From: Clostridiales bacterium
GTDB taxonomy: Bacteria > Bacillota > Clostridia > Christensenellales > Aristaeellaceae
Direction of reading: 5' to 3'
Length of the DNA stretch: 18,493 bases
Assembly: GCA_004554085.1 (NCBI GenBank)
Contig: SFNY01000049.1
Span: 1-18,493 of the forward strand
Made by a program: the position numbers and the translations under genes
Notes under the pieces: generated by a model
Told to the model about the DNA's origin: nothing
Databases searched by the model: none
Seen by the model: the letters and a program-made list of their open reading frames with translations, nothing else
In this document: positions 1-7,124 of the stretch, in pieces
Layout: each line of letters begins with the position of its first letter
Numbering within the stretch: the stretch's first letter is position 1

Positions 1-54
1 CCACACCGCTTTCAGTATAGCATTGGAGGCCTTTATCTCTAAGTCTTTTTCTTC

Positions 55-75
55 ACCCCCAGTTCAACTGGGGGT
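55..75. repeat. Near-perfect palindrome (hairpin)
   Basis: A 10-bp inverted repeat (ACCCCCAGTT / AACTGGGGGT) around a single C. It is followed on the plus strand by only three T, so it is a weak terminator at best. It also resembles the subterminal hairpins of IS200/IS605-type elements, but no transposase is visible beside it. Nothing else was recognised in bases 1-100. Confidence 0.4.
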
Positions 76-100
76 TTCATCTTGCCTGTTCGGCGCACAG

Positions 101-138
101 CGAAAGAGCCCGCCCTCTGCACGCCGCAGAAGGCAGGC
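101..138 (-). terminator. Intrinsic terminator of the DUF1292 gene
   Basis: Read on the minus strand, a 13-bp stem (arms 126-138 and 108-120, two G-U pairs, 5-nt loop) is followed by TCTTTCG. It lies 45 bases past the stop codon of the DUF1292 gene, where a terminator would be expected. The U-tract is short and interrupted, hence moderate confidence. Confidence 0.55.
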
Positions 139-182
139 CCAACGCAATTGCAATTCAATTCCGGAAGCCGTTCGGCAAGGTC

Positions 183-503
183 TCATTCCTCGTCGAAATC
201 CACGTCCTCCTCGTCAAAGTCGGAGTTCTCGATGATGTCGATCAGCTTCTCGGCGAGCTCCTCCTCCACCGGGACGAACTCCTCCATGTCGTCGCCGACG
301 GGCACGACCTTCATCACAAAGGCCTCGCGGCGGCTGTCGCAGCCCTCGCACGCCTTGGTGTCGCAGGCCTCGCAGCTGCCGTCGCCAAGCTCGGCCAGCA
401 GCGCATACTCCTGGCCCTCATAGAAGAGGTAGTCCAGCACCTCCATGGTGATCTCGTTGCCGTTATCGTCCTCAAACACGACCAGATCCTGTTCGTTTTC
501 CAT
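183..503 (-). CDS. DUF1292 family protein
   Basis: A 106-residue acidic cytoplasmic protein. The opening (ENEQDLVVFEDDNGNEITMEV) followed by LDYLFYEGQEYALL is the usual DUF1292 pattern, a small beta-rich domain widespread in Firmicutes with no established biochemical role. The middle is cysteine-rich (C43, C46, C51 and C54, in ACDTKACEGCDS), which could bind a metal or simply be variable; I cannot decide. The C-terminal 30 residues are almost entirely Asp/Glu plus hydrophobics. The ATG is preceded by AAGGAGC at good spacing and by its own promoter, so it is probably transcribed separately from the sigma-factor operon upstream, with a terminator downstream. In many Firmicutes this family sits near ruvX (yrzB-type loci); that context is not present here. 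Confidence 0.88.
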   Translation of the reverse strand: MENEQDLVVFEDDNGNEITMEVLDYLFYEGQEYALLAELGDGSCEACDTKACEGCDSRREAFVMKVVPVGDDMEEFVPVEEELAEKLIDIIENSDFDEEDVDFDEE

Positions 504-548
504 CTGTCGCGCTCCTTATGCGTATTTCAGGAAGCCCTGATGCATCTC

Positions 549-577
549 ATTATAGCGCACTGCCCTCAAAAACGCAA
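549..577 (-). promoter_or_regulatory. Promoter for the DUF1292 gene
   Basis: On the minus strand TTGCGT (577-572), a 17-nt spacer and a perfect TATAAT (554-549) lie about 45 bases before the DUF1292 start codon. The -35 matches the consensus at three positions, the -10 at six. Confidence 0.6.
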
Positions 578-586
578 GTATATGCG

Positions 587-802
587 CTACTTTTTCTTGC
601 GGTTCACGTCCCGCAGCGCGACCCGGCTGCCGTCGGGGTACTCCACCACGGTCTGATCCAACTGGCCCCGGAACTGGCTTCGGAAGGCCTGAAGGTAGGC
701 CTGCCGAAGCGCATGACGCTCTGCAGCCTCTTCGTTGGTCAGCGCACGCTCCCGGGAGATGCGCGTCAGTTCGTTGATTCGCTTGATGTTCGCCTGCTCC
801 AT
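587..802 (-). CDS. DUF896 (YnzC-like) protein
   Basis: A 71-residue basic helical protein. The pattern IKRINEL ... LTNEEAAERHALRQAYLQAFR is the helical hairpin of DUF896; B. subtilis YnzC, the structural representative, is a small two-helix protein reported among SOS-linked genes, and its function is unsettled. The frame is open five codons further upstream to a GTG that overlaps the preceding stop. I chose the ATG at 802 because GGAGG stands five bases before it, while the GTG has no good ribosome site, and because family members begin close to this point. It follows the SIMPL gene by 11 bases, so it is probably the last gene of the sigma-factor operon. No SOS box is visible before it. Confidence 0.85.
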   Translation of the reverse strand: MEQANIKRINELTRISRERALTNEEAAERHALRQAYLQAFRSQFRGQLDQTVVEYPDGSRVALRDVNRKKK

Positions 803-813
803 TGCTTCCTCCG

Positions 814-1515
814 TCACTTCAGTTCGTAGCTGATCTGCACCTGCGCGTTGACCCGGATCTGCGCCGCGCGCACAGTGGTCGCCGCGCCGTCCATCTCGCT
901 GCCCTCGCGCATGTACATGCCGCTGCCGGCGGTGCTGTTGTAGTAGCTGTAATCGTCCTCGCTGCCCTGGCTGATGGTCAGGATGCCGCCCAGCTCCCGT
1001 CCGGCCGCCGCAGCAATGACCTCGGCCTTGCCCTGCGCGTCCGCCACCGCCAGCTCCAGCGCCTTCTTCTGCGCCGCACTGTCGTCCTTCACGGTGAAGC
1101 TGATGGAATCGAAGGTGTTGGCCCCGGCCGCAAAGGCCGCGTCGATGTAGCTGCCGATGCTGTCGATCTCATCGGTCATGATCGTCAGCGAATTGCTGAT
1201 GGAGTAGCCGGTGATGCGTTCCATCTCGCCGGAATAATCGTAGCGGGGCGAGATGTAGAGGTAGTTCGTGGAGATGTTGCTGTCCTCCAGGCCCGCATCC
1301 AGCAGCGCCCGGCAGATGGCGTTCATCTTCTCGTTTGCCTGGTTCTGCAGTTCACCCAGATCCTCTCCGTTGATGGAGATGCCCAGGGATGCACTGACGC
1401 GATCCGCCGCCACATACACCGTGCCGCTGCCGGTCACATTCAGCGTGCTCTCCGCCAGCGCGCCGCAGCAGAGCAGCATGGCCAGCGCCATAATGCATGC
1501 AAGAATTCTCTTCAT
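814..1515 (-). CDS. Secreted SIMPL-domain (DUF541) protein
   Basis: A 233-residue protein. Residues 1-21 form a signal peptide (KR, then a hydrophobic stretch, cleavage likely after ALA). The remainder is a SIMPL domain: LNVTGSGTVYVAADRVSASLGI, then the SNISTNYLYISPRYDYSGE segment, a GYSISNSLTI strand and a C-terminal AVADAQGKAEVIAAAAGRELG helix. The family includes the periplasmic stress protein YggE and BP26; its molecular function is poorly known. The start is fixed by AAGGAG seven bases before the ATG; the open frame extends further upstream only as a shadow of the anti-sigma gene. It follows that gene by 20 bases, so it is probably part of the sigma regulon and acts outside the membrane. 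Confidence 0.9.
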   Translation of the reverse strand: MKRILACIMALAMLLCCGALAESTLNVTGSGTVYVAADRVSASLGISINGEDLGELQNQANEKMNAICRALLDAGLEDSNISTNYLYISPRYDYSGEMERITGYSISNSLTIMTDEIDSIGSYIDAAFAAGANTFDSISFTVKDDSAAQKKALELAVADAQGKAEVIAAAAGRELGGILTISQGSEDDYSYYNSTAGSGMYMREGSEMDGAATTVRAAQIRVNAQVQISYELK

Positions 1516-1535
1516 GTTTTTCTCCTTTACTCTTC

Positions 1536-2252
1536 TCACTGTTCGGTCAGCTGGATGTAGATCACGGCGGTCTCGCCGCTCTCCTCCCGAAGCTCGGAAT
1601 CCAGCTCCGTTCCCAGCAGGCTCGCCGCGTTCAGGAAATCCTGCACGTAAGCACCGGGCAGCTCGATGCGGTACATGGCCTCGCGATCCGCTTCGCCGCG
1701 ATCCGTGGTCGCCGTGCCGCTGTACTCCGCCGTCAGCTCCTCCAGCGTCCGGCAGGCCCGGTCGAAGTCCGCAACGCCATACTTCTTCCATGCAGAATAG
1801 TCCTCTGCGGAGAGGCTGTACGCCGCCTGCACCGCATCGGATTCGCCATCGGTGGCGATCATGTCGGTGAACTCCACGGTGCGCGCCTGCGTGCCCGCAT
1901 TCGGCGTCAGGGCGTTCTGCGGCTTCAGCGCGTCGCTGCGCAGCACTGCGGTGCAGCCGATGGCCACGACCAGCGCCGCCGCCAGTCCGTAAACCACGCG
2001 AAGCGCACGCTTCCTGCTGCGCTTTCCGGTCTCCGCGCGAACAGCCTTCCGCCAGGCGGCCTGGGCCTCCAGCGGTACGCTCACATCGTCGTCCATATGG
2101 GCCAGCGCGTCCCGCAGCAGCTCCGCCGCCTCCAATTCGTTTCTACATTCCTCACAGGCAGCCGCATGATCCCGCAGCGCACGCATCTCCTCCGCGGAGA
2201 GCTCGCCGTCGATGTAGGCGTCCAGCATCGCGTGCATCTGTTCGCAATTCAT
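1536..2252 (-). CDS. Anti-sigma factor with zinc-finger (zf-HC2) domain
   Basis: A 238-residue single-pass membrane protein. The N-terminal cytoplasmic domain has C3 and the HxxxCxxC motif (H29, C33, C36) of zinc-binding anti-sigma domains. A basic stretch (KRSRKRALR, 77-85) precedes one membrane helix at about 86-104, leaving some 130 residues outside the cell. This extracytoplasmic part is rich in Thr, Glu and Ala and matches no domain I recognise. By family knowledge the N-terminal domain holds the adjacent ECF sigma factor inactive until a signal releases it. The gene lies 31 bases after the sigma gene on the same strand, with AAAGGAGG before the ATG, an arrangement typical of cognate pairs. 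Confidence 0.9.
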   Translation of the reverse strand: MNCEQMHAMLDAYIDGELSAEEMRALRDHAAACEECRNELEAAELLRDALAHMDDDVSVPLEAQAAWRKAVRAETGKRSRKRALRVVYGLAAALVVAIGCTAVLRSDALKPQNALTPNAGTQARTVEFTDMIATDGESDAVQAAYSLSAEDYSAWKKYGVADFDRACRTLEELTAEYSGTATTDRGEADREAMYRIELPGAYVQDFLNAASLLGTELDSELREESGETAVIYIQLTEQ

Positions 2253-2283
2253 ACGTCAACCTCCTTTCCCCCATAACTGTTGC

Positions 2284-2862
2284 TTAGACGCCGTGCGTGT
2301 CAAAAAGTTCCGCTTTTTTGGACAATTTTTCGCGCAATTTCTCGCGTCCCCGGCTGATCCGGGATTTGATGGTGCCAACGTTCACGTCCAGCATCTGTGC
2401 GATCTCGTCGTAGGAGTATCCTTGCACGTCCCGCAGCACGATGGCGGAGCGCATGTCCTCGGGCAGCTCCCGTATGGCCCCGGCCAGCGTCTTGCGCGTC
2501 TCGGACTGAATCGCCCTGCGCTCGGGTACATTGTCGCCGTCGGAGGGCGACCAGCCCTGATCCAGCAGGTTGTCCAGCGAGGTGTTCGGGCGGTTCTTCT
2601 TGCGCCGCAGCTCGTCCAGGCAGGTGTTCATGGTGATGCGGTACACCCAGGTGGAAAAGCTCGATTGCCCCTTAAAGCCGCCGATCGCCCGGTAGATGCG
2701 CAGCATGGCCTCCTGCAGGCAGTCCTGGGCGTCCTCCCGGTTGGCAAACATCCGCAGCGCGACGGCATACATGCGCTTCTCGTGCATCGCCATCAGTTGA
2801 TTGAAAGCCGAAGGGTCTCCGCCGGATGCACGCTCAATCAATTTCTGTTCATTCTGTTCCAA
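2284..2862 (-). CDS. ECF RNA polymerase sigma factor (SigW-like)
   Basis: A 192-residue sigma-70 family member with only regions 2 and 4. Region 2 covers roughly residues 15-85 (FNQLMAMHEKRMYAVALRMF, DAQDCLQEAMLRIYR, FSTWVYRITMNTCLDELRR). Region 4 covers about 120-175 (LPEDMRSAIVLRDVQGYSYD and the helix-turn-helix VGTIKSRISRGREKLREKL). I place the start at the TTG at 2862: AGGAGG lies seven bases before it, whereas the upstream ATG at 2925 overlaps the promoter. It heads an operon with its anti-sigma factor, a SIMPL protein and DUF896. Such factors respond to envelope stress; autoregulation is likely but the promoter seen is sigma-A-like. Confidence 0.92.
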   Translation of the reverse strand: MEQNEQKLIERASGGDPSAFNQLMAMHEKRMYAVALRMFANREDAQDCLQEAMLRIYRAIGGFKGQSSFSTWVYRITMNTCLDELRRKKNRPNTSLDNLLDQGWSPSDGDNVPERRAIQSETRKTLAGAIRELPEDMRSAIVLRDVQGYSYDEIAQMLDVNVGTIKSRISRGREKLREKLSKKAELFDTHGV

Positions 2863-2904
2863 CGGTCCGCCTCCTCTGGTCTCTTTTGAGTCGGTTCTCA
2901 CTCT

Positions 2905-2932
2905 ATTATACACGAAATGCGGCATTTTGCAA
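2905..2932 (-). promoter_or_regulatory. Promoter of the sigma-factor operon
   Basis: Minus strand TTGCAA (2932-2927), 16-nt spacer, perfect TATAAT (2910-2905), about 45 bases before the TTG start. The ATG at 2925 lies inside this spacer, which supports the downstream TTG as the real start. No typical ECF-type (AAC/CGT) promoter was seen. Confidence 0.65.
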
Positions 2933-2957
2933 CGCTGGGAAAAATTTGGGAAATGTC

Positions 2958-2986
2958 TTGCATTTTTACAATGAATCCTTTATAAT
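2958..2986 (+). promoter_or_regulatory. tRNA-Leu promoter
   Basis: TTGCAT (2958-2963), 17-nt spacer and perfect TATAAT (2981-2986), ending 11 bases before the mature 5' end of the tRNA. It is back to back with the sigma-operon promoter. Confidence 0.7.
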
Positions 2987-2997
2987 AGTTAACGCAT

Positions 2998-3080
2998 GCC
3001 GGTGTGGCGGAATGGCAGACGCATCGCACTCAAAATGCGACGGTTTATCCGTGCCGGTTCAAGTCCGGCCACCGGCACCA
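2998..3080 (+). tRNA. tRNA-Leu (anticodon CAA)
   Basis: An 83-nt class II tRNA. The acceptor stem is GCCGGTG (2998-3004) with CACCGGC (3070-3076), discriminator A and an encoded CCA at 3078-3080. The anticodon stem TCGCA/TGCGA encloses CTCAAAA, giving anticodon CAA, which reads UUG. A long variable arm (CGGTTTATCCG) marks it as class II. The T stem is GCCGG/CCGGC around TTCAAGT. It has its own promoter and terminator, so it is a single-gene transcript. Confidence 0.97.
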
Positions 3081-3083
3081 CTT

Positions 3084-3117
3084 CGGAGCAAGCTTTACGT
3101 CGCTTGCTCCGTTTTTT
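3084..3117 (+). terminator. Intrinsic terminator after tRNA-Leu
   Basis: Perfect 10-bp stem (3084-3093 with 3102-3111), 8-nt loop, then six T (3112-3117). It starts three bases after the CCA end. Confidence 0.92.
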
Positions 3118-3201
3118 GACAAATTGCAAGCGCAGTGCCGGTTTGCATATTCTTTTCATGCGGCCGCCATGCGAACGGAACACCAGTCCGGATCCCTGCG
3201 A

Positions 3202-3573
3202 TCACGACTGGCGCTTTGTTTTTTCGGCATCGTCTGCTTGAACCTCAACTGACAGATTCGCATCTCCCCATTCCTTGATGCAGTCGAGGACGGACAAAAA
3301 GCTCTCTCCCAACCCGGTCAGACTGTATTCGACGTGCGGCGGGAGCTCGCAAAAATCATGGCGATGAAGGAAGCCGTCCGCCTCCAATTCCCTGAGCTGC
3401 CTGGTGAGGGAGCTCTCCGTGATCTCGCCAATCTGGCGGCGAAGCTGCCCGAAGCGCCGAATTTCGCACTTTCCGATGTACCAGAGGATTTCAATTTTAT
3501 ATTTCCCGCCCAGCATCCTCTGCACGGTGGAGATTGTTTTGCATCGACCGGCGGCCACTTCCGATTTTCTCAT
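3202..3573 (-). CDS. HxlR-family winged-helix transcriptional regulator
   Basis: A 123-residue DNA-binding protein. Residues 10-100 form an HxlR winged helix: a single N-terminal Cys (GRCKT), the MLGGKYKIEILWYI helix, RRFGQLRRQIGEITESSLTR with the recognition helix, LRELEADGFLHR, then the wing ending in VEYSLTGLGES. Members often repress an adjacent gene and respond to electrophiles, oxidants or aldehydes; in several, such as YodB and HypR, the N-terminal Cys is the sensor. I chose the ATG at 3573 because AAAGGAGG stands eight bases before it; the longer frame has no such site. It is divergent from the radical SAM pseudogene, and a palindrome lies between them. Confidence 0.9.
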   Translation of the reverse strand: MRKSEVAAGRCKTISTVQRMLGGKYKIEILWYIGKCEIRRFGQLRRQIGEITESSLTRQLRELEADGFLHRHDFCELPPHVEYSLTGLGESFLSVLDCIKEWGDANLSVEVQADDAEKTKRQS

Positions 3574-3595
3574 CCGTCCATCCTCCTTTCGCACC

Positions 3596-3624
3596 ATTAT
3601 ATTCCCTCTGCCATCACAATTCAA
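3596..3624 (-). promoter_or_regulatory. Promoter of the HxlR gene
   Basis: Minus strand TTGAAT (3624-3619), 17-nt spacer, perfect TATAAT (3601-3596), about 23 bases before the ATG. Confidence 0.7.
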
Positions 3625-3636
3625 TATACTGCAAAA

Positions 3637-3649
3637 AAGTACCGTACTT
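3637..3649. promoter_or_regulatory. Palindrome, candidate HxlR operator
   Basis: Perfect inverted repeat AAGTAC-C-GTACTT between the divergent HxlR and radical SAM genes. It overlaps the -35 element of the radical SAM promoter and lies 12 bp upstream of the HxlR -35. HxlR-family operators are often short palindromes with GTAC or AGTA cores, so binding by the neighbouring regulator is a reasonable inference. Confidence 0.55.
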
Positions 3650-3676
3650 ACAATTGTGCGGCTTTCATGCTAGAAT
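3648..3676 (+). promoter_or_regulatory. Promoter of the radical SAM pseudogene
   Basis: TTACAA (3648-3653), 17-nt spacer, TAGAAT (3671-3676). Its -35 shares bases with the palindrome. Confidence 0.5.
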
Positions 3677-3751
3677 GATGCCAACGAGGCCGAATGTGCG
3701 CAGGTCTGCCTCGTTGCCTGCGCATAAATGAAACAATATGAGGTTTTGGTC

Positions 3752-4371
3752 ATGCATTACACTGGAACAATCTGGCGACCGCCCTATGAAGCGGATTCAC
3801 CGCTCCTGGAAGTCACCGCGGGCTGCACCCATCACAGCTGCAAATTCTGCACGCTGTACAGCGAGCTTCCGTTCAATTTCAGGCTGTCTCCCATGAAGGA
3901 CATCGAACATGCTTTGCTGGAAGCGCAGGTCCTACACACAAATCCACATTCGAGGACGCTTGCCCAGCTTCAGGGCAGGGATTTTGCAGAGCCAATCCGT
4001 CGCGTCTTCCTGACAGGGGCAAATCCGTTTGTACTCAAGACGGAATAACTGCTTGAAATCGCAGACTGTATCAAAAAGTATCTGCCGAATGTCGAATCCA
4101 TCGGCTGCTTTGCCCGAATCACGGATACCTACAACAAGACGGAAACTGGGCGGAGGAAGCGGAACTCGAAAAATACCGGGAGCTGCGAACCCTCGTGGAA
4201 AACCTGAAGCTGAACACCTGCTTCGCCGCGATGGGTGCGTCCAACGCCTTCCAGCTCAGGGGGCGCTTGCCGGAGGACAGGGAGAAGCTGCTTAAGGCGC
4301 TGGATCGGATCATCTCCGAATTCAGTGAACGTGAGTTGCGGCATTACCGCGAAACGCTGCCGCATCTGTAA
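3752..4371 (+). pseudogene. Radical SAM protein, broken by stop and internal deletion
   Basis: The N-terminal part reads normally from ATG 3752 (GAGG eight bases before) and shows the cluster-binding motif GCTHHSCKFCTLY followed by LPFNFRLSPMKDIE, as in a family of stand-alone radical SAM enzymes of unknown substrate. An in-frame TAA stands at 4046-4048. Beyond it the same frame continues with plausible family sequence (LLEIADCIKKYLPN, IGCFARITD) up to about 4140. There it joins, in another frame, the family C-terminus (GNWAEEAELEKYREL ... GRLPEDREKLLKALD) ending at TAA 4369-4371. From memory of the family, about 90-100 residues of the central barrel are missing at the junction near 4138-4146. 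Both lesions abolish function. The ATG at 3728 is an alternative start in the same frame. Confidence 0.85.
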
Positions 4372-4392
4372 GACACATCCCCGTCACATGCG

Positions 4393-4439
4393 CAAGTGCG
4401 GCCTGCAAGTGCAATAGAGCGGATTGCAGGCCGCACTTG
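4393..4439. terminator. Perfect 16-bp inverted repeat between converging genes
   Basis: Arms 4393-4408 and 4424-4439 are exact complements around a 15-nt loop. It sits between the stop of the radical SAM pseudogene and the stop of the minus-strand aldehyde dehydrogenase, abutting the latter. It probably acts as a bidirectional terminator, although neither side has a T-run. Confidence 0.5.
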
Positions 4440-4440
4440 T

Positions 4441-5820
4441 TCAGCGCAGGAACAGGTGAATCAGCTTGTCAAAGCAATTCTTATAGGGCTGGTAGCGCAT
4501 GGGCAGGTCGATCCAGGTCTTCTTGTCCACGATGCTGCGCATATGGGAGAAGGTCTCGAAGCCGGTCTTGCCATGGTAAGCGCCCATGCCGCTCTCCCCC
4601 ACGCCGCCGAAGCCCATGCTGCTGGTGGCAAGGTGGATCACCACGTCGTTGACGCAGCCGCCGCCGAAGCGGCAGCGCTGCTGTACGCGACGTATAGTAA
4701 CCTTGTCCGAGGAGAAGATGTACAGCGCCAGCGGCCTGGGACGCTCGTTGACGCTGCGAATGGCCTCGTCCAGATTCTCGTAGGTCAGCACCGGCAGCAC
4801 CGGGCCGAAGATCTCCTGCTGCATCACGGCATCGTCAAAGCTCACGTTGTCCAGGATCGTCGGCTGAATCCTGCATGTGGCCCGGTCGGATTCGCCGCCG
4901 TAGGCCAGCTTCGCCGGATCGATCAGGCCGCAGATGCGGTCGAAGTGCTTCTCGTTGATGATTTTTCCGTAGTCCGCGTTGGAACGCCAGTCCGCACCGT
5001 ACTGCCGGAGAATCTCCTCCTTCAGCAGGTCGATCAACTCGTCTTTGATGCTCTTTTCGCAAAGAATGTAGTCCGGGGCGACGCAGGTCTGCCCGCAGTT
5101 CAGGAACTTGCCGAAGGCGATGCGCCGGGCCGCCAGCCTCAGGTTCGCACTTGCGTCCACGATGCAGGGGCTCTTTCCGCCCAGCTCCAGCGCCACCGGC
5201 GTGAGCCTCGGCGCGGCCTTCTCCAGCACCAGCTTTCCCACGTTGGCGCTTCCGGTGAAGAAGATGAAGTCGAAGTTCTCCTCCAGCAGACAGGCATTCT
5301 CGCTGCGACCTCCTGTGACCACCGCCACGTACTCCCTGGGGAAGATTTCGCCGAGCAGCGACGCGATCAGCGCGCTGGTGTTGGGCGAATAGGCGCTGGG
5401 CTTGACGACCGCCGTGTTGCCCGCGGCGATGGCGTCCACCAACGGATCCAGCGTCAGCAGCAGCGGATAGTTCCAGGGGCTCATGATCAGCGTCACGCCG
5501 TAGGGCGCAGGGCTCACGTAGCTGTGGGAGGCAAACTGCGCAAGCGGCGTGGCAACGCGCTTTTCCCGGCTGAGAGAACAGATGTGCCGCAGCATGTAGC
5601 CGATCTCGCTGAGCACCAGACCGCTCTCGCACATGTAGCTCTCAAATGCGGACTTGCCCAGATCGGCGCGCAGCGCCTCCGCGATTCGCGCCTCGTTCTG
5701 CTGAATCGCGCTGCGAAGGCGCTTCAAAGCATCGATGCGAAAATCGATTGGCAGCGTCGCGCCGCTGGCAAAGTAGCTGCGCTGCGCGGCTACGATGGAC
5801 GAGATCTCCTCCGGCCTCAT
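4441..5820 (-). CDS. NAD(P)-dependent aldehyde dehydrogenase, class-3-like
   Basis: A 459-residue soluble enzyme oxidising aldehydes to acids. Visible ALDH motifs in order: PWNY with oxyanion Asn N117, VVKPS with K140, FTGS at 188-191, LELGGKSP with general base E212, NCGQTC with nucleophile C246, EIFGPVLPV, and the C-terminal SMGFGGVGESGMGAYHGKTGFETFSH typical of the ALDH3/YwdH branch. Length matches the family. Its ATG overlaps the stop of the upstream alcohol dehydrogenase pseudogene as ATGA, with GAGG ahead, so the two were translationally coupled. The pair would interconvert alcohol, aldehyde and acid; the substrate cannot be read. All key residues are present, so this partner looks intact although its coupled partner is broken. 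Confidence 0.93.
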   Translation of the reverse strand: MRPEEISSIVAAQRSYFASGATLPIDFRIDALKRLRSAIQQNEARIAEALRADLGKSAFESYMCESGLVLSEIGYMLRHICSLSREKRVATPLAQFASHSYVSPAPYGVTLIMSPWNYPLLLTLDPLVDAIAAGNTAVVKPSAYSPNTSALIASLLGEIFPREYVAVVTGGRSENACLLEENFDFIFFTGSANVGKLVLEKAAPRLTPVALELGGKSPCIVDASANLRLAARRIAFGKFLNCGQTCVAPDYILCEKSIKDELIDLLKEEILRQYGADWRSNADYGKIINEKHFDRICGLIDPAKLAYGGESDRATCRIQPTILDNVSFDDAVMQQEIFGPVLPVLTYENLDEAIRSVNERPRPLALYIFSSDKVTIRRVQQRCRFGGGCVNDVVIHLATSSMGFGGVGESGMGAYHGKTGFETFSHMRSIVDKKTWIDLPMRYQPYKNCFDKLIHLFLR

Positions 5821-7023
5821 GCTTCTTCCTCCATAACGTCGTAGTAAAACTGCTCCAGCTCCCCGCGCGTCATCAGCTTCGGCACGGGATAGAGCGGATT
5901 GGCCTCGGCCTCCGCGTGGGCGGCCAGCCCCGGAATGTCCTCCCTGCGGATGCCGGGCAGCGTCTCCGGAATTTCCATCTCCGCATTCATGCGCCGGATC
6001 ATGTCGATCATGCGCTCCGCACCCTCCTTCAAGGGGACGCTCTCGTCGCAGAGCTTCAGCGCGCAGGCCAGCTCCCAGAGTTTTTTGTGGGCGCTCTCGC
6101 CGTAGGCCTCCAGCACGTGCGGCAGCAGAACCGCGTTCGCAAGGCCGTGCGGGATGTTGTAGCGCCCTCCCAGCGAGTGCACCACGGAATGGCAGTAGCC
6201 CACATAGGACTTGGTGAAGGCACGCCCCGCATAGAAGGATGCGCGCAGCATGCTCCGGCGGGCCTCCATGTCGTTGCCGTCCCGGTAGGCGCGCAGCAGG
6301 TTCCCCTGGATCAATTGCAGCGCATGGATGGCGTCCGCGCGGGTGGAGGCGGTGGTGGATCGGCCGATGTAGGCCTCCACCGCGTGGGTCAGCGCATCCA
6401 TGCCGGTGGTCGCAGTGATCCTCGGCGGCAGGCTTCGCGTCACCTCCGCGTCCAGCACTGCCGCATGTGGAATCAGAGAAAAATCGTTGATGGTGAACTT
6501 GTGGTGGGTCTCGCTGTCGGTGACCAGCGCCGCGAGGGTTGTTTCGCTGCCGGTGCCCGCGGTGGTGGGCACCGCCACGGTGAAGGGCAGGCGATGCAGC
6601 ACCTTCAGCACGCCCTTCATGCGCTTCACCGGCTTGTTGGGCCGCACAATGCGCGCGCCCACCACCTTGGCGCAGTCCATGGCCGAGCCGCCGCCGAATC
6701 AAATGATGCCCTGACAACCCTCCTTGAGGTAGAGGCTGCGGGCGTCCTCCACGTTGCGCACCGTGGGGTTGGGCACAGTCTCATCAAAGACCACAAAGCG
6801 GATGCCCGCCGCGCGCAGCGCCGCCTTCAGGGGCTCGATCAGGCCGCAGCCGTGGATGGATTTGTCCGTGACGATCAGCACGCACTGGATCTTCCGCGCG
6901 CAGCTGCTCCGGGATCTCCGCGCAGGACTCCAGCAGGATCGGGCTGCGATAGGGCAAAAACGGAATTGCAATCCTGAAAAAGAACTGAAACGTGCGGCAA
7001 TAGGCCGCTTTCAGCAGGTTCAT
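5817..7023 (-). pseudogene. Iron-containing alcohol dehydrogenase, two disabling lesions
   Basis: Three pieces together give a full-length Fe-ADH of about 400 residues. Piece one runs from ATG 7023 (AGAGG eight bases before): NLLKAAYCRTFQFFFRIA ... EIPEQLR. A frameshift then falls in the CGCGCGC run at 6895-6901, best explained as loss of one CG unit. Piece two reads KIQCVLIVTDKSIHGCGLIE ... GCQGII and ends at an in-frame TGA (6701-6699) just before FGGGSAMDCAKVV. Piece three carries the cofactor and metal regions: PTTAGTGSET, GMDALTHAVEAY and SLGGRYNIPHGLANAVLLP, with the family's metal ligands (Asp, His, His, His) apparently conserved. The TGA replaces a residue that is normally Ala or Gly, so selenocysteine is unlikely. 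Sequencing error cannot be excluded. Confidence 0.85.
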
Positions 7024-7055
7024 GGGCATATCCTCTCATTCCAAGGTTTGAGATT

Positions 7056-7083
7056 ATTATATTCCCTCGACGGAGGACAGCAA
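7056..7083 (-). promoter_or_regulatory. Promoter of the ADH-ALDH operon
   Basis: Minus strand TTGCTG (7083-7078), 16-nt spacer, perfect TATAAT (7061-7056), 33 bases before the ADH start codon. It still looks functional despite the broken first gene. Confidence 0.6.
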
Positions 7084-7124
7084 GTTCAGCAAAGTAAAGT
7101 GTTTGCAATCAATCCCGGTGCAGG

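Noticed and set aside
1516..1791. N-terminal extension of the SIMPL frame
   Set aside because: It is an out-of-frame reading of the anti-sigma gene; the signal peptide and AAGGAG site fix the start at 1515.
4396..5844. Long plus-strand open frame of 482 codons
   Set aside because: It is antisense to the aldehyde dehydrogenase, has no family motifs, and its His/Ala/Arg-rich composition is what a GC-rich gene gives when read backwards.
6699..6701. TGA as selenocysteine in the alcohol dehydrogenase
   Set aside because: Family members have Ala or Gly, not Cys, just before FGGGS; a GGA to TGA change explains it, and a separate frameshift lies upstream. Other genes here use TGA as a normal stop, so codon reassignment is also ruled out.
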